Assembly (NCBI RefSeq): GCF_900102105.1
Contig: NZ_FNBB01000006.1
Coordinates: 62,001 to 126,000 of the forward strand
Length of the DNA stretch: 64,000 nucleotides
From: Agrobacterium pusense
Lineage (GTDB): Bacteria > Pseudomonadota > Alphaproteobacteria > Rhizobiales > Rhizobiaceae
Reading direction: 5' to 3'
Under the pieces are notes generated by a model. That model ran no database searches. It saw only the letters and a program-made list of their open reading frames with translations, and had not been told where the DNA came from. How positions within the stretch are numbered: the first letter of the stretch is position 1; every line of letters starts with the position of its first letter. Below are positions 7,687 through 16,533 of this stretch, piece after piece. Position numbers and translations under genes: made by a program.

Positions 7687-9593
7687 GCTTCCTCCTCCGC
7701 CATTCCTTTCGGCCAGAACCAGCCGATCAGCGCTACAGCAATCGGGATCGATCCCCAGACGACTGCCCAGGGGGAGAACATGGACCAGATGAGCATGATG
7801 GACGTTGCGATGGCCGCCCAGAACGGCCACACGGAGTCCGTCGGGGAAGCCTCGCGGGCTTCGGGCAGCGCCTCGACGACGCTGGTGACCAGAATTTCAC
7901 GGCGATCCACCCGCATCCCCGCGACAACAGGCAGTTCTCCGGTGTTCTCCCACAGTGGATCGCGGCTACCCACCACGGGTATGGAGCGGAAATTGAAGGG
8001 CGGCGGCGGAGAGGCGGTTGCCCATTCCAGCGTGGCGGCGCCCCATGGATTGTCCCCGGCGGGACGGCCTTTGGCGAAGCTTCGGACGACATCGATGAAA
8101 AAGACGAGAAAACCTGTCGCCAGCACGACGGCGCTGAGGCTCACGAAGAGGTTGAGGCCCGCCCATGGCATCTCCGGCTGATAGGTATAGATGCGTCGCG
8201 GCATTCCCTGCAAACCGAGAATATGCATTGGAAAAAACGTCAGGTGGAAGCCGGCGAAGATCAGCCAGAAGCTGATGCGGCCGAGCGTTTCGCTCATCAT
8301 CCGGCCCGTCATTTTTGGAAACCAGTAATACACGGCTCCGATCAGGGGAAAAACGGCGCCCCCGATCAGGACGTAGTGAAAATGCGCGACCACGAAATAG
8401 GTGTCGTGAACCTGCGTGTCGAAGGGCACGGACGCCACCATGACGCCCGTCAGACCGCCGATGACAAAGGTGACGATGAAGCCGATGATGAAAAGAAGCG
8501 GTGTCTTGAAAACCGGCCGCCCGGCCCACAATGTTGCCAGCCAGCAGAATATCTGCACGCCGGCCGGCACGGAAATCGCCATGCTGGAGGCAGTGAAGAA
8601 ACTTTCTCCGAGTTTCGGCAGTCCAGCCACAAACATGTGATGCACCCAGAGGCCGAAAGACAGGACACCGGTTGCGACAAGCGCCATAACCATGGGCATG
8701 TAACCGAATATCGGCCGGCCGACAAAGGCGGGCAGGATGGTGGAGACCATGCCCACAGCCGGCAGGAAGATGATGTAGACCTCCGGATGTCCGAAAAACC
8801 AGAAGACATGCTGCCACAGGAGCACGTCCCCTCCTTCGGCCGGATTGTAGAAATGGGTGCCGACGAGACGATCCATGATCATCGTGGAACTGGCGAACAT
8901 GATCGCGGGCATGGCGATGATGACGAGAAAGGCCATGACCACCATTGCCCAGACAAGAAGCGGAATTCGATCGAGCGACATGCCGGGGGCGCGCTGCTTG
9001 AAAACCGTCACCACGATTTCCACCGCAATGGAGAGCGCGGAAAGCTCCGTAAAGGTTATCATCTGCGCCCATATGTCGGCGCGTTTGCCGGCGCCATATT
9101 CCGGACCAGCGAGCGGCACATAGGCGAACCAGCCGACATCGGGCGCGCTGTCCAGCACGAACGAGACCCAGAGAAGCAGCCCGCCCACAAGGAATACCCA
9201 GTAGGAATAGGCGTTCAGCCGGGGAAAGGCGATGTTGCGCGTCCCGACCATCAATGGCACGAAATAAACCGCCATCGCCTCCATGACCGGCACGGCGAAG
9301 AGGAACATCATGTTCGCGCCATGCATGGTGAATATCTGATTATACCGGTCCGGGTCGATAAAACGCGCTTCGGGCGTTGCCAGCTGCAGGCGCATGACGA
9401 GAGCAAGCAGGCCGCCGAGTATCAGGAACACGAAGGCCGTGACAATATATCGCCGGGCCACCACCTTGTGGTCGACAGTACCAATCGCGCCCCAGAAACC
9501 GCGGCTCGACCCCCATGTTTTTTCGAGCGCGCTCTCCATGCCGGGAACCGGCAGATCGGTATCCATGAGGACGGAGGCCTGTTTTCCCGCCAT
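7683..9593 (-). CDS. coxN: Haem-copper oxidase subunit I (CoxN-like) with altered proton channels
   Basis: The protein has 636 residues and at least twelve membrane spans, plus a C-terminal extension with two more. The metal centres are intact. They are the low-spin haem His in TMHGANMMF, the CuB motif WFFGHPEVYI with the Tyr-His pair, LWVHHMF, and HDTYFVVAHFHYVLIG. The GHPEV glutamate is present. The D-channel entrance, normally APDMAFPRxNN, reads TRNIAFPRLNAYSYW, so Asp becomes Asn and the second Asn becomes Ala. The K-channel lysine in VPTGIKVFSW is Gln (VPAGVQIFCW). This should reduce or reroute proton pumping. The layout and gene order match rhizobial coxMNOP. The start at 9593 overlaps the subunit II stop. 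Confidence 0.9.
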   Translation of the reverse strand: MAGKQASVLMDTDLPVPGMESALEKTWGSSRGFWGAIGTVDHKVVARRYIVTAFVFLILGGLLALVMRLQLATPEARFIDPDRYNQIFTMHGANMMFLFAVPVMEAMAVYFVPLMVGTRNIAFPRLNAYSYWVFLVGGLLLWVSFVLDSAPDVGWFAYVPLAGPEYGAGKRADIWAQMITFTELSALSIAVEIVVTVFKQRAPGMSLDRIPLLVWAMVVMAFLVIIAMPAIMFASSTMIMDRLVGTHFYNPAEGGDVLLWQHVFWFFGHPEVYIIFLPAVGMVSTILPAFVGRPIFGYMPMVMALVATGVLSFGLWVHHMFVAGLPKLGESFFTASSMAISVPAGVQIFCWLATLWAGRPVFKTPLLFIIGFIVTFVIGGLTGVMVASVPFDTQVHDTYFVVAHFHYVLIGGAVFPLIGAVYYWFPKMTGRMMSETLGRISFWLIFAGFHLTFFPMHILGLQGMPRRIYTYQPEMPWAGLNLFVSLSAVVLATGFLVFFIDVVRSFAKGRPAGDNPWGAATLEWATASPPPPFNFRSIPVVGSRDPLWENTGELPVVAGMRVDRREILVTSVVEALPEAREASPTDSVWPFWAAIATSIMLIWSMFSPWAVVWGSIPIAVALIGWFWPKGMAEEEA

Positions 9594-10612
9594 CAGTCGA
9601 GCCCCTCCATATAGGCGGAAACCTGCCGCAACTCTTCCCCGGTGAGCGGCACCAGCGGCATGTTGTTGCCCGGTTTCAATGTTTGTGGATCGGCGATCCA
9701 TGCCGCAAGCGAGCCGCGTGTGGTCTCCAGCAGGCCTGCGCCGATCGTACGGCGGCTGCCGACATGGGTAAGATCAGGCCCCGTGGTGCCGGCGGCCGGC
9801 GTTCCCCTGACGGTATGGCAGGCGGCGCATTGCTTGCGCAGGAACACGGCCTTCCCGGCCAGAGCATCGGCGTCCTGCGGCATGGCGGCCTCCGCCTTCT
9901 GCTTATTGGCCCACCGGCTATAGGACGCCTCGTCATCGGCCATGACCATGAAAGCCATGTGGCTGTGCTGAAGGCCGCAGAACTCCGCGCATTGGCCCCG
10001 GTAAACACCGGGCCTGTCAGCGCGAAACACAAGCTTATTCTCCCGTCCCGGAACGAGGTCCATCTTGCCGGCAAGGCTGGGCACCCAGAAGGAATGAATT
10101 ACATCCGGGCTTTCGAGCAAGACCCGGACATTCCGCCCGACCGGGATGTGCATTTCGTTGGCGGTCTGAAAACCGCCATCCGGTGTGGCATCTTCGTATA
10201 TGAACTGCCACCACCATTGCTGGGCGCGAACACGTATCGTCAAGTCTGCCTCGCCGGTGAAGCTGATGGCCCGGGTTGCAAGAAAGCTCGCAAGCGTCAG
10301 GCCGGCGACAATGAAAACCGTCATCATGACCGCGCCCGTGACGAAAAGCTGCAATCGCTTGTCACTTGCCGTCTCGTCCTGCGCCGCCATCCGCCGACTT
10401 CTGACGAGAGACAGGATCAGGATCGCGATCACTGCCAGCCACACGACGAGGCTCACCGCCACGATGAAGAGGATCAGGTGCTTCAACATCGCCGCTGACG
10501 GCCCTGCAGCGTTCAACGCCGACTGAACGTCGCCGCACCCCGAAAGCAGGGTAAGGACAGCAAGGAGAGCAGCGACCGTCTTCAAGGCACCGGCTCCTCC
10601 GGTCTTTTCCAC
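9593..10612 (-). CDS. coxM: Haem-copper oxidase subunit II with fused cytochrome c (CoxM-like)
   Basis: The 339-residue protein begins with a lipoprotein-type signal (LLSGCGDV, Cys near residue 26), followed by two membrane helices. Its periplasmic CuA domain has VIHSFWVP and GQCAEFCGLQHSHM, which supply the two Cys, His and Met ligands. A C-terminal cytochrome c domain carries CAACHTVRG near residue 265 and a distal Met in NNMPLVPL. Such caa3-type subunits take electrons from soluble cytochrome c or directly from a dehydrogenase. The GTG start at 10612 overlaps the upstream cytochrome gene by 31 bases. With the neighbouring genes it forms a complete alternative terminal oxidase. Confidence 0.9.
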   Translation of the reverse strand: MEKTGGAGALKTVAALLAVLTLLSGCGDVQSALNAAGPSAAMLKHLILFIVAVSLVVWLAVIAILILSLVRSRRMAAQDETASDKRLQLFVTGAVMMTVFIVAGLTLASFLATRAISFTGEADLTIRVRAQQWWWQFIYEDATPDGGFQTANEMHIPVGRNVRVLLESPDVIHSFWVPSLAGKMDLVPGRENKLVFRADRPGVYRGQCAEFCGLQHSHMAFMVMADDEASYSRWANKQKAEAAMPQDADALAGKAVFLRKQCAACHTVRGTPAAGTTGPDLTHVGSRRTIGAGLLETTRGSLAAWIADPQTLKPGNNMPLVPLTGEELRQVSAYMEGLD

Positions 10613-11184
10613 GCCGACCCTTCGTTGAAGAAAATGACAGCAGGCGCCCGGTTCTCAGCCGGACGTGTCTGACGGTCGTCATTACGGGCCGGGGCCGCCA
10701 CCGATGGCGAATAGGCCCCGATGGTTCTCACATATCCCGCGAGCTGCCAGATCTCTTCAGTCGTCATCTTGGTGCGGAAAGGAGGCATCCCGTGCGGCCG
10801 GCCATCCCTGATCGACGCCGCGACAGAGACCATGGATGGGCCATAAATCCATTGACCGTCGAGAAACGATGGACCTTTTCCGCCTTCACCTTCACCGTGG
10901 CAAGCCGGGCATCCGAACCATGAATAGAGGCGTTTCCCTTGGGAAAGATCATAAGCACCGTTTTCGAACGGCCTGCCGAGAGCAAAATAAACTTCCGGCG
11001 GCGCGCCGGCCACGGGAACGGGCATGAAGCGCAATCGCTCAAGCGCTGCCGTTACCGGAGGGTCGCTGCGGAATGTTCGCGGTTCACGCCAGTAACCCAT
11101 GATCGCCGCTGCCCCGATCAAAGAACCGCTGAGAGCGGACCATAGAAGTGTCGCTGAACGATTGGCCTTTTCCGTCCTCCGCAT
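10582..11184 (-). CDS. Membrane-anchored monohaem cytochrome c
   Basis: This 200-residue protein has one N-terminal anchor (residues 12-30) and one haem site, CPACHGEGEGGKGPS, near residue 91. The likely axial Met lies in HGMPPFRTKMT. It sits between the FdhF/YdeP-like oxidoreductase gene (18 bases upstream) and coxM (overlapping). It is therefore the natural candidate for carrying electrons from that enzyme or from quinol to the oxidase. The C-terminal 40 residues are charged and of unknown role. Confidence 0.83.
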   Translation of the reverse strand: MRRTEKANRSATLLWSALSGSLIGAAAIMGYWREPRTFRSDPPVTAALERLRFMPVPVAGAPPEVYFALGRPFENGAYDLSQGKRLYSWFGCPACHGEGEGGKGPSFLDGQWIYGPSMVSVAASIRDGRPHGMPPFRTKMTTEEIWQLAGYVRTIGAYSPSVAAPARNDDRQTRPAENRAPAVIFFNEGSAWKRPEEPVP

Positions 11185-11202
11185 CCCGCACCTCGAGTAT
11201 CC

Positions 11203-13605
11203 TCAGTTGGAAGGAACTGTGGTTGACGGCGTCAATCGGACGGGCAGCAGCTTGTATGATGGCGTCTTTGCTTTCGGACTATGATGGCTCAGCGGAAACA
11301 ACGGGTTGGTTTCCGGAAAATAACCAGCACAACAGCCATGGGGAATATCATAAGCAACGATCCTGAACCCGCGGACCGCCCTTGGCGTCTGCGGCTCGAT
11401 TGCCGTGACGATATCGACGATATCGCCGTCGGCAAACCCGAGCAGGGCGATATCATCGACATTCATGAACAGAACCTGCCGCGTTCCTTCCACGCCGCGA
11501 AAACGGTCGCTGTAGCCGTAGACGGTCGTGTTGAACTGGTCGTTGGATCGCAACGTCGACAGGTGCAGGACGTCCGGACCCGACGCCTCAGGCGGAAATT
11601 CGGGGAACAGGCGGTCGGGGGTCAGGAAATTCGCCTTGCCGCTTGAGGTTACCCATTTTCGCTCCCTTGCGGGCAATGGGCGCGGGATGCCGCCGGGTTT
11701 GAAAAGCCGTTCGTTGAAGTTCCTGAAGGTTTCCGGATAGGTTTGCTCTATGGCGTCGCGAATGCGCGAATAATCGTGAACCCATTGCTGCCAAGGCACG
11801 TTGCCGCGCGTCAAGGTCGCCACGGCCATGCCGGCAATGATCGCCGGTTCCGAGAGCAACTCCCGGCTGGCCGGCTTTGCCCTGCCACGCGAACCATGGA
11901 AATGCGCAACGGAACTTTCCATGGAGACGGCCTGGGGGCCTGTCGTCTGTTCATCGATTTCGATACGTCCGAGACAGGGAAGCAAAAAGGCGATCTCGCC
12001 ATGGATGACGTGGCTGCGATTGAGTTTTGTTGCGATCTGGACCGTCAGCCGCAGCTTGCGCCACGCGGCTTCCATCGCCTCGGTTTCCGGCGCTGCGCGC
12101 AAAAAATTGCCGCCGAGGCTGATGAAAGCCTTTGTTTCCCCGGCGAGAATGGATTTGCAGCTGTCGACCGTTGAGTGGCCTTCCCACGTGGGCGGCTGGA
12201 ACTGGTATAGGTCGGCAAGCTTGTCCAGCGGCACGAGGCCGGGTTTTTCCGTAATGCCGACGGTACGCTGGCCCTGCACATTCGAATGGCCCCTGACGGC
12301 ACAGATATTTGCACCGGGCTTGCCGATATTGCCGCGCAGCAGCGCGAGGTTGGCAACCATGTGAACGTTCTCCACGCCCATCACATGCTGGGTGAGGCCC
12401 ATGCCATAGACCATCATCACCGCGTCGGAATCCGCATATATGGCGGCGGCTTCCATCATCTCCTCGCGGGTCAGGCCTGAAACGCGCTCCAGCTCCTCCC
12501 ATTCATGGCGGCGGGCTGCGGCGGCGAAATCGTCAAAACCTGCCGTGTGCTCGGCAAGAAAATCATGATCGAGCACATGCTTCTTGTCAGCCGCGGCAAT
12601 GGCGGCGGCAAATGCGACCGCCGCCGCATTGGCCGGATCGCGCGGCTGCCCATCCGAGCCGGAAACCTTGCTTGCGCCACTCGCATGCAGCACGTCGTCT
12701 GCCTCGATAAGCGCCTTGCAGATACCGAAAAGGGCAGCGATATCGCCGCCATTCTTCACCTGGTAATATTTCGTCGAGATCGGCGTCGCGGGGGTCCCCA
12801 GCATCTGGCCGGGCGACTGCGGGTTGACGAAGCGCTCCAGCCCCGGCTCCCGCAGCATGTTGAATGTCAGTATCTTCACGTCGCGGTCGACCGCATCCTG
12901 CAGATCGTGCAGCAGTCGCGGCGAGGATGTTCCGACATTCTGCGCCATATAGAAAATGCAGTCGCAATTCTGGAAATCCGAAAGGATCGCCGTTCCCACG
13001 GAAGCACCGATGCTTTCGGGCAGGCCGACGGACGAGCTTTCATGGCACATGTTGGACGAGTCCGGCAGATTGTTACTGCCATAGATGCGGGCAAAGAGCT
13101 GGTACATGTAGGATGCTTCCAGCGAGGCGCGGCCTGAGGTGTAAAACTCTGCCTGCTGCGGCGCGATGGCGCGCAGCTCCCGGCCTATCTCCTCGAATGC
13201 GGCCTGCCAGCTGACCGGCAGATATCTATCCGTGGCCGCGTCCCAACGCATCGGCTGGGTCAGCCTGCCCTGTTCTTCCAGATCGTGGTCGCGCCAGCCT
13301 TCCAGTTCGGCAAGGGTGTGTCTGGCGAAAAACGCGCTGTCGGCGCGTCGGTTCGTTATTTCCCACGCGGTGGCTTTCGCACCATTTTCGCAAAATTCCA
13401 GGGGATGGGTCTTGGCCGGTTTCGCCCAGGCGCAGCTGACGCACATGTATCCCTGCGGCTTGTTCTGGTGTTTCAGCAATGTCGGACCGGACAGGGGAAC
13501 ATGTTCCCTCAACAGCACCTCTCCCACCGACTTGGCCGATCCCCAGCCGCCGGCCGGACCGGGCTTAAACCCGATATCGGGAGCTGCCTTGCGTCGTGAT
13601 GTCAT
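11203..13605 (-). CDS. FdhF/YdeP-family molybdopterin oxidoreductase
   Basis: The 800-residue protein belongs to the formate-dehydrogenase-H-like branch of Mo-bisMGD enzymes. The N-terminal CVSCAWAKP...EFC spacing suggests a reduced Fe-S or structural cysteine site. SNMCHESSSVGL (near residue 187) puts a Cys followed by His exactly where FdhF has selenocysteine-His. GNIGKPGANICAVRGHSNVQG is the usual bisMGD-binding stretch, and a C-terminal molydopterin dinucleotide domain starts near residue 665. No signal peptide is seen, so it is cytoplasmic. The true substrate of YdeP-type proteins is not settled; E. coli YdeP affects acid resistance. Being the first gene of an oxidase operon is unusual for this family. 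Confidence 0.85.
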   Translation of the reverse strand: MTSRRKAAPDIGFKPGPAGGWGSAKSVGEVLLREHVPLSGPTLLKHQNKPQGYMCVSCAWAKPAKTHPLEFCENGAKATAWEITNRRADSAFFARHTLAELEGWRDHDLEEQGRLTQPMRWDAATDRYLPVSWQAAFEEIGRELRAIAPQQAEFYTSGRASLEASYMYQLFARIYGSNNLPDSSNMCHESSSVGLPESIGASVGTAILSDFQNCDCIFYMAQNVGTSSPRLLHDLQDAVDRDVKILTFNMLREPGLERFVNPQSPGQMLGTPATPISTKYYQVKNGGDIAALFGICKALIEADDVLHASGASKVSGSDGQPRDPANAAAVAFAAAIAAADKKHVLDHDFLAEHTAGFDDFAAAARRHEWEELERVSGLTREEMMEAAAIYADSDAVMMVYGMGLTQHVMGVENVHMVANLALLRGNIGKPGANICAVRGHSNVQGQRTVGITEKPGLVPLDKLADLYQFQPPTWEGHSTVDSCKSILAGETKAFISLGGNFLRAAPETEAMEAAWRKLRLTVQIATKLNRSHVIHGEIAFLLPCLGRIEIDEQTTGPQAVSMESSVAHFHGSRGRAKPASRELLSEPAIIAGMAVATLTRGNVPWQQWVHDYSRIRDAIEQTYPETFRNFNERLFKPGGIPRPLPARERKWVTSSGKANFLTPDRLFPEFPPEASGPDVLHLSTLRSNDQFNTTVYGYSDRFRGVEGTRQVLFMNVDDIALLGFADGDIVDIVTAIEPQTPRAVRGFRIVAYDIPHGCCAGYFPETNPLFPLSHHSPKAKTPSYKLLPVRLTPSTTVPSN

Positions 13606-13724
13606 GATCGATGAACTCCCGAATTGCTGAGCAACCGAACCTCTGAAAGCGCGGCGGGTTTCCGTTCTCTAAAAAAATTCTGCCCTGCCTTGTCGCCGGG
13701 AGCGAGAAGGTCCCGGTGCCGCGG

Positions 13725-13749
13725 GGAACTTTCGCGCGGACACCCGGTT
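13725..13749 (+). promoter_or_regulatory. EcfG-type promoter for the alcohol dehydrogenase
   Basis: GGAAC (13725-13729), a 16-base spacer, then GGTT (13746-13749), 60 bases before the start codon. Confidence 0.72.
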
Positions 13750-13809
13750 AGGCACCCGCTCGACAAAGGGCGGCTTCTGACAACCCAGCAGACAATGAAG
13801 GTGAGCGAC

Positions 13810-14979
13810 ATGAAGGCACTGACCTGGCACGGCAAACACGACATTCGCTGCGAAAGCGTTCCCGATCCGAAAATCGAGCATGGGCGCGATGCGATCATCA
13901 AGGTCACGGCCTGCGCGATCTGCGGCTCAGACCTCCACCTCTATAATGGCATCATGCCGGACATGCACAGCGGCGACATCATGGGCCACGAAACCATGGG
14001 CGAGGTGGTTGAGGTCGGTAAGGACAATACCGCGCTCAAGGTCGGAGACCGCGTCGTCGTCCCCTTTACCATCGCCTGCGGCGAGTGCTTCTTCTGCAAG
14101 CGTGGCTATTATTCCGGCTGCGAACGCAGCAATCCCGATCCGCACAAGGTGCGGAAGATGTGGGGCAATTCGCCTGCCGGCCTGTTCGGTTACACCCATC
14201 TTCTCGGTGGCTTCAGCGGCGGCCAGGCGGAATATATGCGGGTGCCTTACGCGGATGTCGGGCCAATAAAGGTTCCGGACGGCCTGACCGACGAGCAGGT
14301 CCTGTTCCTGTCCGACATCTTCCCGACCGGCTATATGGCCGCGGACTTCTGCAACATCCAGCCGGGCGATACGATTGCCATCTGGGGCTGCGGTCCGGTG
14401 GGTCAGATGGCGATCCGTTCCGCCTTTCTCCTCGGTGCGGAACGGGTCATCGCCATCGACGCCGTGCAGGAGAGGCTTGATCTCGCGGCGTCAGCCGGCG
14501 CGATGACACTCAATTATCTCGACGAGGACATTTACGACCGCATCATGGAGCTGACCCATGGTCGCGGCGCAGATGCCTGTATCGACGCGGTAGGAACGGA
14601 GCCCGATCCCGCGGCAGGATGGGATTCGAGGATCGACCGCATCAAGGTCGCCACCTTCATGGGGACCGACCGGCCGCATGTCCTTCGTCAGGCAATCTAT
14701 TGCTGCCGCAATTTCGGTACGGTCTCGCTGGTCGGCGTCTATGGCGGTCTTCTTGACAAGATTCCCATGGGCTCCGCCATCAATCGCGGCCTGACGTTCA
14801 AGATGGCGCAGACGCCCGTTCAAGCCTACCTACCCAGCCTCATGGGCCGCATCGAAAGAGGCGAAATCGACCCGTCCTTCGTCATTACCCATCGCGCCAC
14901 CCTCGATGAAGGACCCGACCTCTACAACACCTTCAGCCACCGCGACGATGGCTGCATCAAAGTCGTCCTGAAGCCATAG
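13810..14979 (+). CDS. Zinc-dependent alcohol/formaldehyde-type dehydrogenase
   Basis: This 389-residue medium-chain dehydrogenase has catalytic zinc ligands in [11 protein letters not shown] and [12 protein letters not shown]. The structural zinc lobe has four Cys ([15 protein letters not shown]), and the NAD fold has [14 protein letters not shown]. The long insert after the zinc lobe, as in glutathione-independent formaldehyde dehydrogenases and dismutases, makes an aldehyde or alcohol substrate likely. The start at 13810 is preferred because GAAGGTGA lies just upstream; an ATG at 13795 would add five residues. It is followed after 9 bases by an SDR. Its promoter places it in the stress regulon, where it may detoxify aldehydes. 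Confidence 0.86.
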   Translation: MKALTWHGKHDIRCESVPDPKIEHGRDAIIKVTACAICGSDLHLYNGIMPDMHSGDIMGHETMGEVVEVGKDNTALKVGDRVVVPFTIACGECFFCKRGYYSGCERSNPDPHKVRKMWGNSPAGLFGYTHLLGGFSGGQAEYMRVPYADVGPIKVPDGLTDEQVLFLSDIFPTGYMAADFCNIQPGDTIAIWGCGPVGQMAIRSAFLLGAERVIAIDAVQERLDLAASAGAMTLNYLDEDIYDRIMELTHGRGADACIDAVGTEPDPAAGWDSRIDRIKVATFMGTDRPHVLRQAIYCCRNFGTVSLVGVYGGLLDKIPMGSAINRGLTFKMAQTPVQAYLPSLMGRIERGEIDPSFVITHRATLDEGPDLYNTFSHRDDGCIKVVLKP

Positions 14980-14988
14980 GAGATGATC

Positions 14989-15783
14989 ATGAGCAGGGAA
15001 GAATCCACCAAGGGCCTTGCGGTCGTCACCGGCGCTTCGTCCGGCATCGGTTATGAACTCGCCCGATGCGCCGCGCAGGATGGTTACGACCTCATCATCG
15101 TGGCCGATGAAAATGACATCGATGCCGCGGCCACCCGGCTGCGCGCGGCCGGCACGCAGGTGGAAGCGGTGCGGGCCGATCTTTCGACACAGGCGGGCGT
15201 GGAGGAGCTTCTCGCCCGCATCACCGCCTCGTCGCGGCCAGTCGATCTTCTGTTCGCCAACGCAGGACAGGGCCTGGGCGATGGCTTTCTCGATCAGAGA
15301 ATGGAGGACATCCAGCGGGTCATCGCCACCAATATCAGCGGCACGATTGCGCTGGTTCATGCCCTTGCAGGCGGGATGCGCCAGCGTGGCAATGGACGTA
15401 TCCTGTTTACGGGTTCCATCGCCGGTTTCATGCCGGGCACGTTTCAGGCGGTCTATAACGCCACCAAAGCGTTTATCAATTCCTTTTCCTTCGCGCTGCG
15501 CGAAGAGCTCGATGGCACGGGTGTGACGGTAACCTGCCTAATGCCGGGCGCGACGGACACGGAGTTCTTCGAGCGTGCGGACATGCTTGACACCCCCGTT
15601 GGCAGACAGAAGAAGGACGATCCCGGTTTCGTGGCCAAGACCGGCTATGAGGCGATGATGAATGGTGAGGGCGATGTCGTGTCCGGCTGGAAAAACAAGC
15701 TGATGTCGGCGATGGCCAATGTAACGCCGGCGGAAACGCTCGCCAGACAACATCGCAAGATGGCAGAGCCGGATGGGAAATAG
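14989..15783 (+). CDS. SDR-family oxidoreductase
   Basis: The 264-residue classical short-chain dehydrogenase has the cofactor motif TGASSGIGYEL, the conserved FANAGQG, the catalytic Ser in LFTGSIAG, and YNATK carrying Tyr and Lys. The full catalytic set is present. Two ATGs lie at 14983 and 14989; AGGAG at proper spacing supports the second. It is almost certainly co-transcribed with the zinc dehydrogenase. It resembles stress-linked short-chain reductases of the YqjQ/DltE type; the substrate is unknown. The 130 bases after it hold no convincing gene. Confidence 0.85.
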   Translation: MSREESTKGLAVVTGASSGIGYELARCAAQDGYDLIIVADENDIDAAATRLRAAGTQVEAVRADLSTQAGVEELLARITASSRPVDLLFANAGQGLGDGFLDQRMEDIQRVIATNISGTIALVHALAGGMRQRGNGRILFTGSIAGFMPGTFQAVYNATKAFINSFSFALREELDGTGVTVTCLMPGATDTEFFERADMLDTPVGRQKKDDPGFVAKTGYEAMMNGEGDVVSGWKNKLMSAMANVTPAETLARQHRKMAEPDGK

Positions 15784-15914
15784 CCTCGCAGCACCTTCGG
15801 CGCCATGAAGCCACATCCGGCCCGGCCGGACTTCACCTCAATCATCCGCGCCGCGCTTGTGGTGCGGGCTTTCCTGATTTTCACCGCGCAGCATCTGGCG
15901 ATCATCCTTATCCG

Positions 15915-16082
15915 TTAATTCCGCATTGCCACCGCGAAGTTCTCCGCCCCTCGGCGGGCATCCCGTTCTTCCTTCGACCGCTTCAGCTCCGCCTCGGCGT
16001 TAAAATCATCATCGGCATTAGCGGTGTTCTCGCGTTTTTCGATGATGCGGAGCTGTTGTTCATGCGTTTTTGGACCGGCCAT
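15915..16082 (-). CDS. Small charged protein of unknown function
   Basis: The protein has 55 residues and is probably one long amphipathic helix followed by a charged tail (HEQQLRIIEKREN, LKRSKEERDARRG, ending NFAVAMRN). The ATG at 16082 has an excellent AGGAGG ribosome site; the frame extends six codons upstream without support. The Arg/Glu-rich make-up and small size resemble stress-induced alphaproteobacterial proteins. An EcfG-type promoter lies at 16156-16180. Confidence 0.68.
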   Translation of the reverse strand: MAGPKTHEQQLRIIEKRENTANADDDFNAEAELKRSKEERDARRGAENFAVAMRN

Positions 16083-16155
16083 CGTTGCGCCTCCTGTCAT
16101 CTGTTCGTGCGTCCGCGCCGTCGTTCAAGACAAAGCCCCTTTCCCTGCGATCACG

Positions 16156-16180
16156 AACCACGGAGGGCGACAGAAGTTCC
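16156..16180 (-). promoter_or_regulatory. EcfG-type promoter for the gene at 16082
   Basis: Minus-strand GGAAC (16180-16176), a 16-base spacer, then GGTT (16159-16156). Its -35 directly abuts the -35 of the divergent promoter. Confidence 0.72.
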
Positions 16181-16205
16181 GGAACGAAAAGGCATGGGGG
16201 AAGTT
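16181..16205 (+). promoter_or_regulatory. EcfG-type promoter for the gene at 16270
   Basis: GGAAC (16181-16185), a 16-base spacer, then AGTT (16202-16205). With the opposite site it forms the palindrome GTTCCGGAAC. Confidence 0.7.
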
Positions 16206-16269
16206 CGGGAGCGACGGGTGGCGGCCTCGACTGCCGCAGCAGCCCATCCGACGCCAAGAGGAGGCGATT

Positions 16270-16482
16270 ATGGCACATGCAGACAGGAAACACTTCGGAA
16301 AAGGCACGCAGGGGAAAGGTACCGGCGCAGGCGCAATGACCGAGCTGGACAAGGGAAGCATTGAGGAAAACCAGATCCTTTCCAACCGCGACAAGAAGCA
16401 GCATTCGAAAGAGCGGGGCCAGGACGGTGCCGCCATCAAGACCGATCAGGAACAGGACCACGCCGCCAACAGGCGTCCCTAG
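16270..16482 (+). CDS. Small hydrophilic Gly/Gln/Lys-rich protein
   Basis: The protein has 70 residues and no hydrophobic segment. It begins MAHADRKHFGKGTQGKGTG and contains SNRDKKQHSKERGQD and QEQDHAANRRP, again probably disordered. AGAGGAGG at ideal spacing fixes the ATG at 16270; longer frames upstream cross the promoter and are rejected. It resembles small uncharacterised rhizobial proteins that sit near catalase and CsbD genes. The function is unknown. Its promoter and composition suggest a desiccation or osmotic-stress role. Confidence 0.68.
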   Translation: MAHADRKHFGKGTQGKGTGAGAMTELDKGSIEENQILSNRDKKQHSKERGQDGAAIKTDQEQDHAANRRP

Positions 16483-16533
16483 GATAAACGCTGACGGGGG
16501 CGGCCAGACTTTGGGATCCACCCCCTCTGCCTT

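Noticed and set aside
7617-9614. Open frame of 665 codons on the plus strand opposite coxN
   Set aside because: Mirror frame of a high-GC membrane gene; His/Asp/Glu-rich translation without domains, while the opposite strand has full oxidase motifs.
13638-13663. Near-match stress promoter facing the FdhF/cox operon (GGTT, 16 bases, GAAAC)
   Set aside because: The -35 reads GGAAAC, one base longer than GGAAC. The operon may still be stress-controlled but this site alone is too weak.
15805-15918. 37-codon hydrophobic frame (MKPHPARPDF start) between the SDR and the small gene at 15915
   Set aside because: No ribosome site or promoter; the length is within chance for this GC content. Kept out as unsupported.
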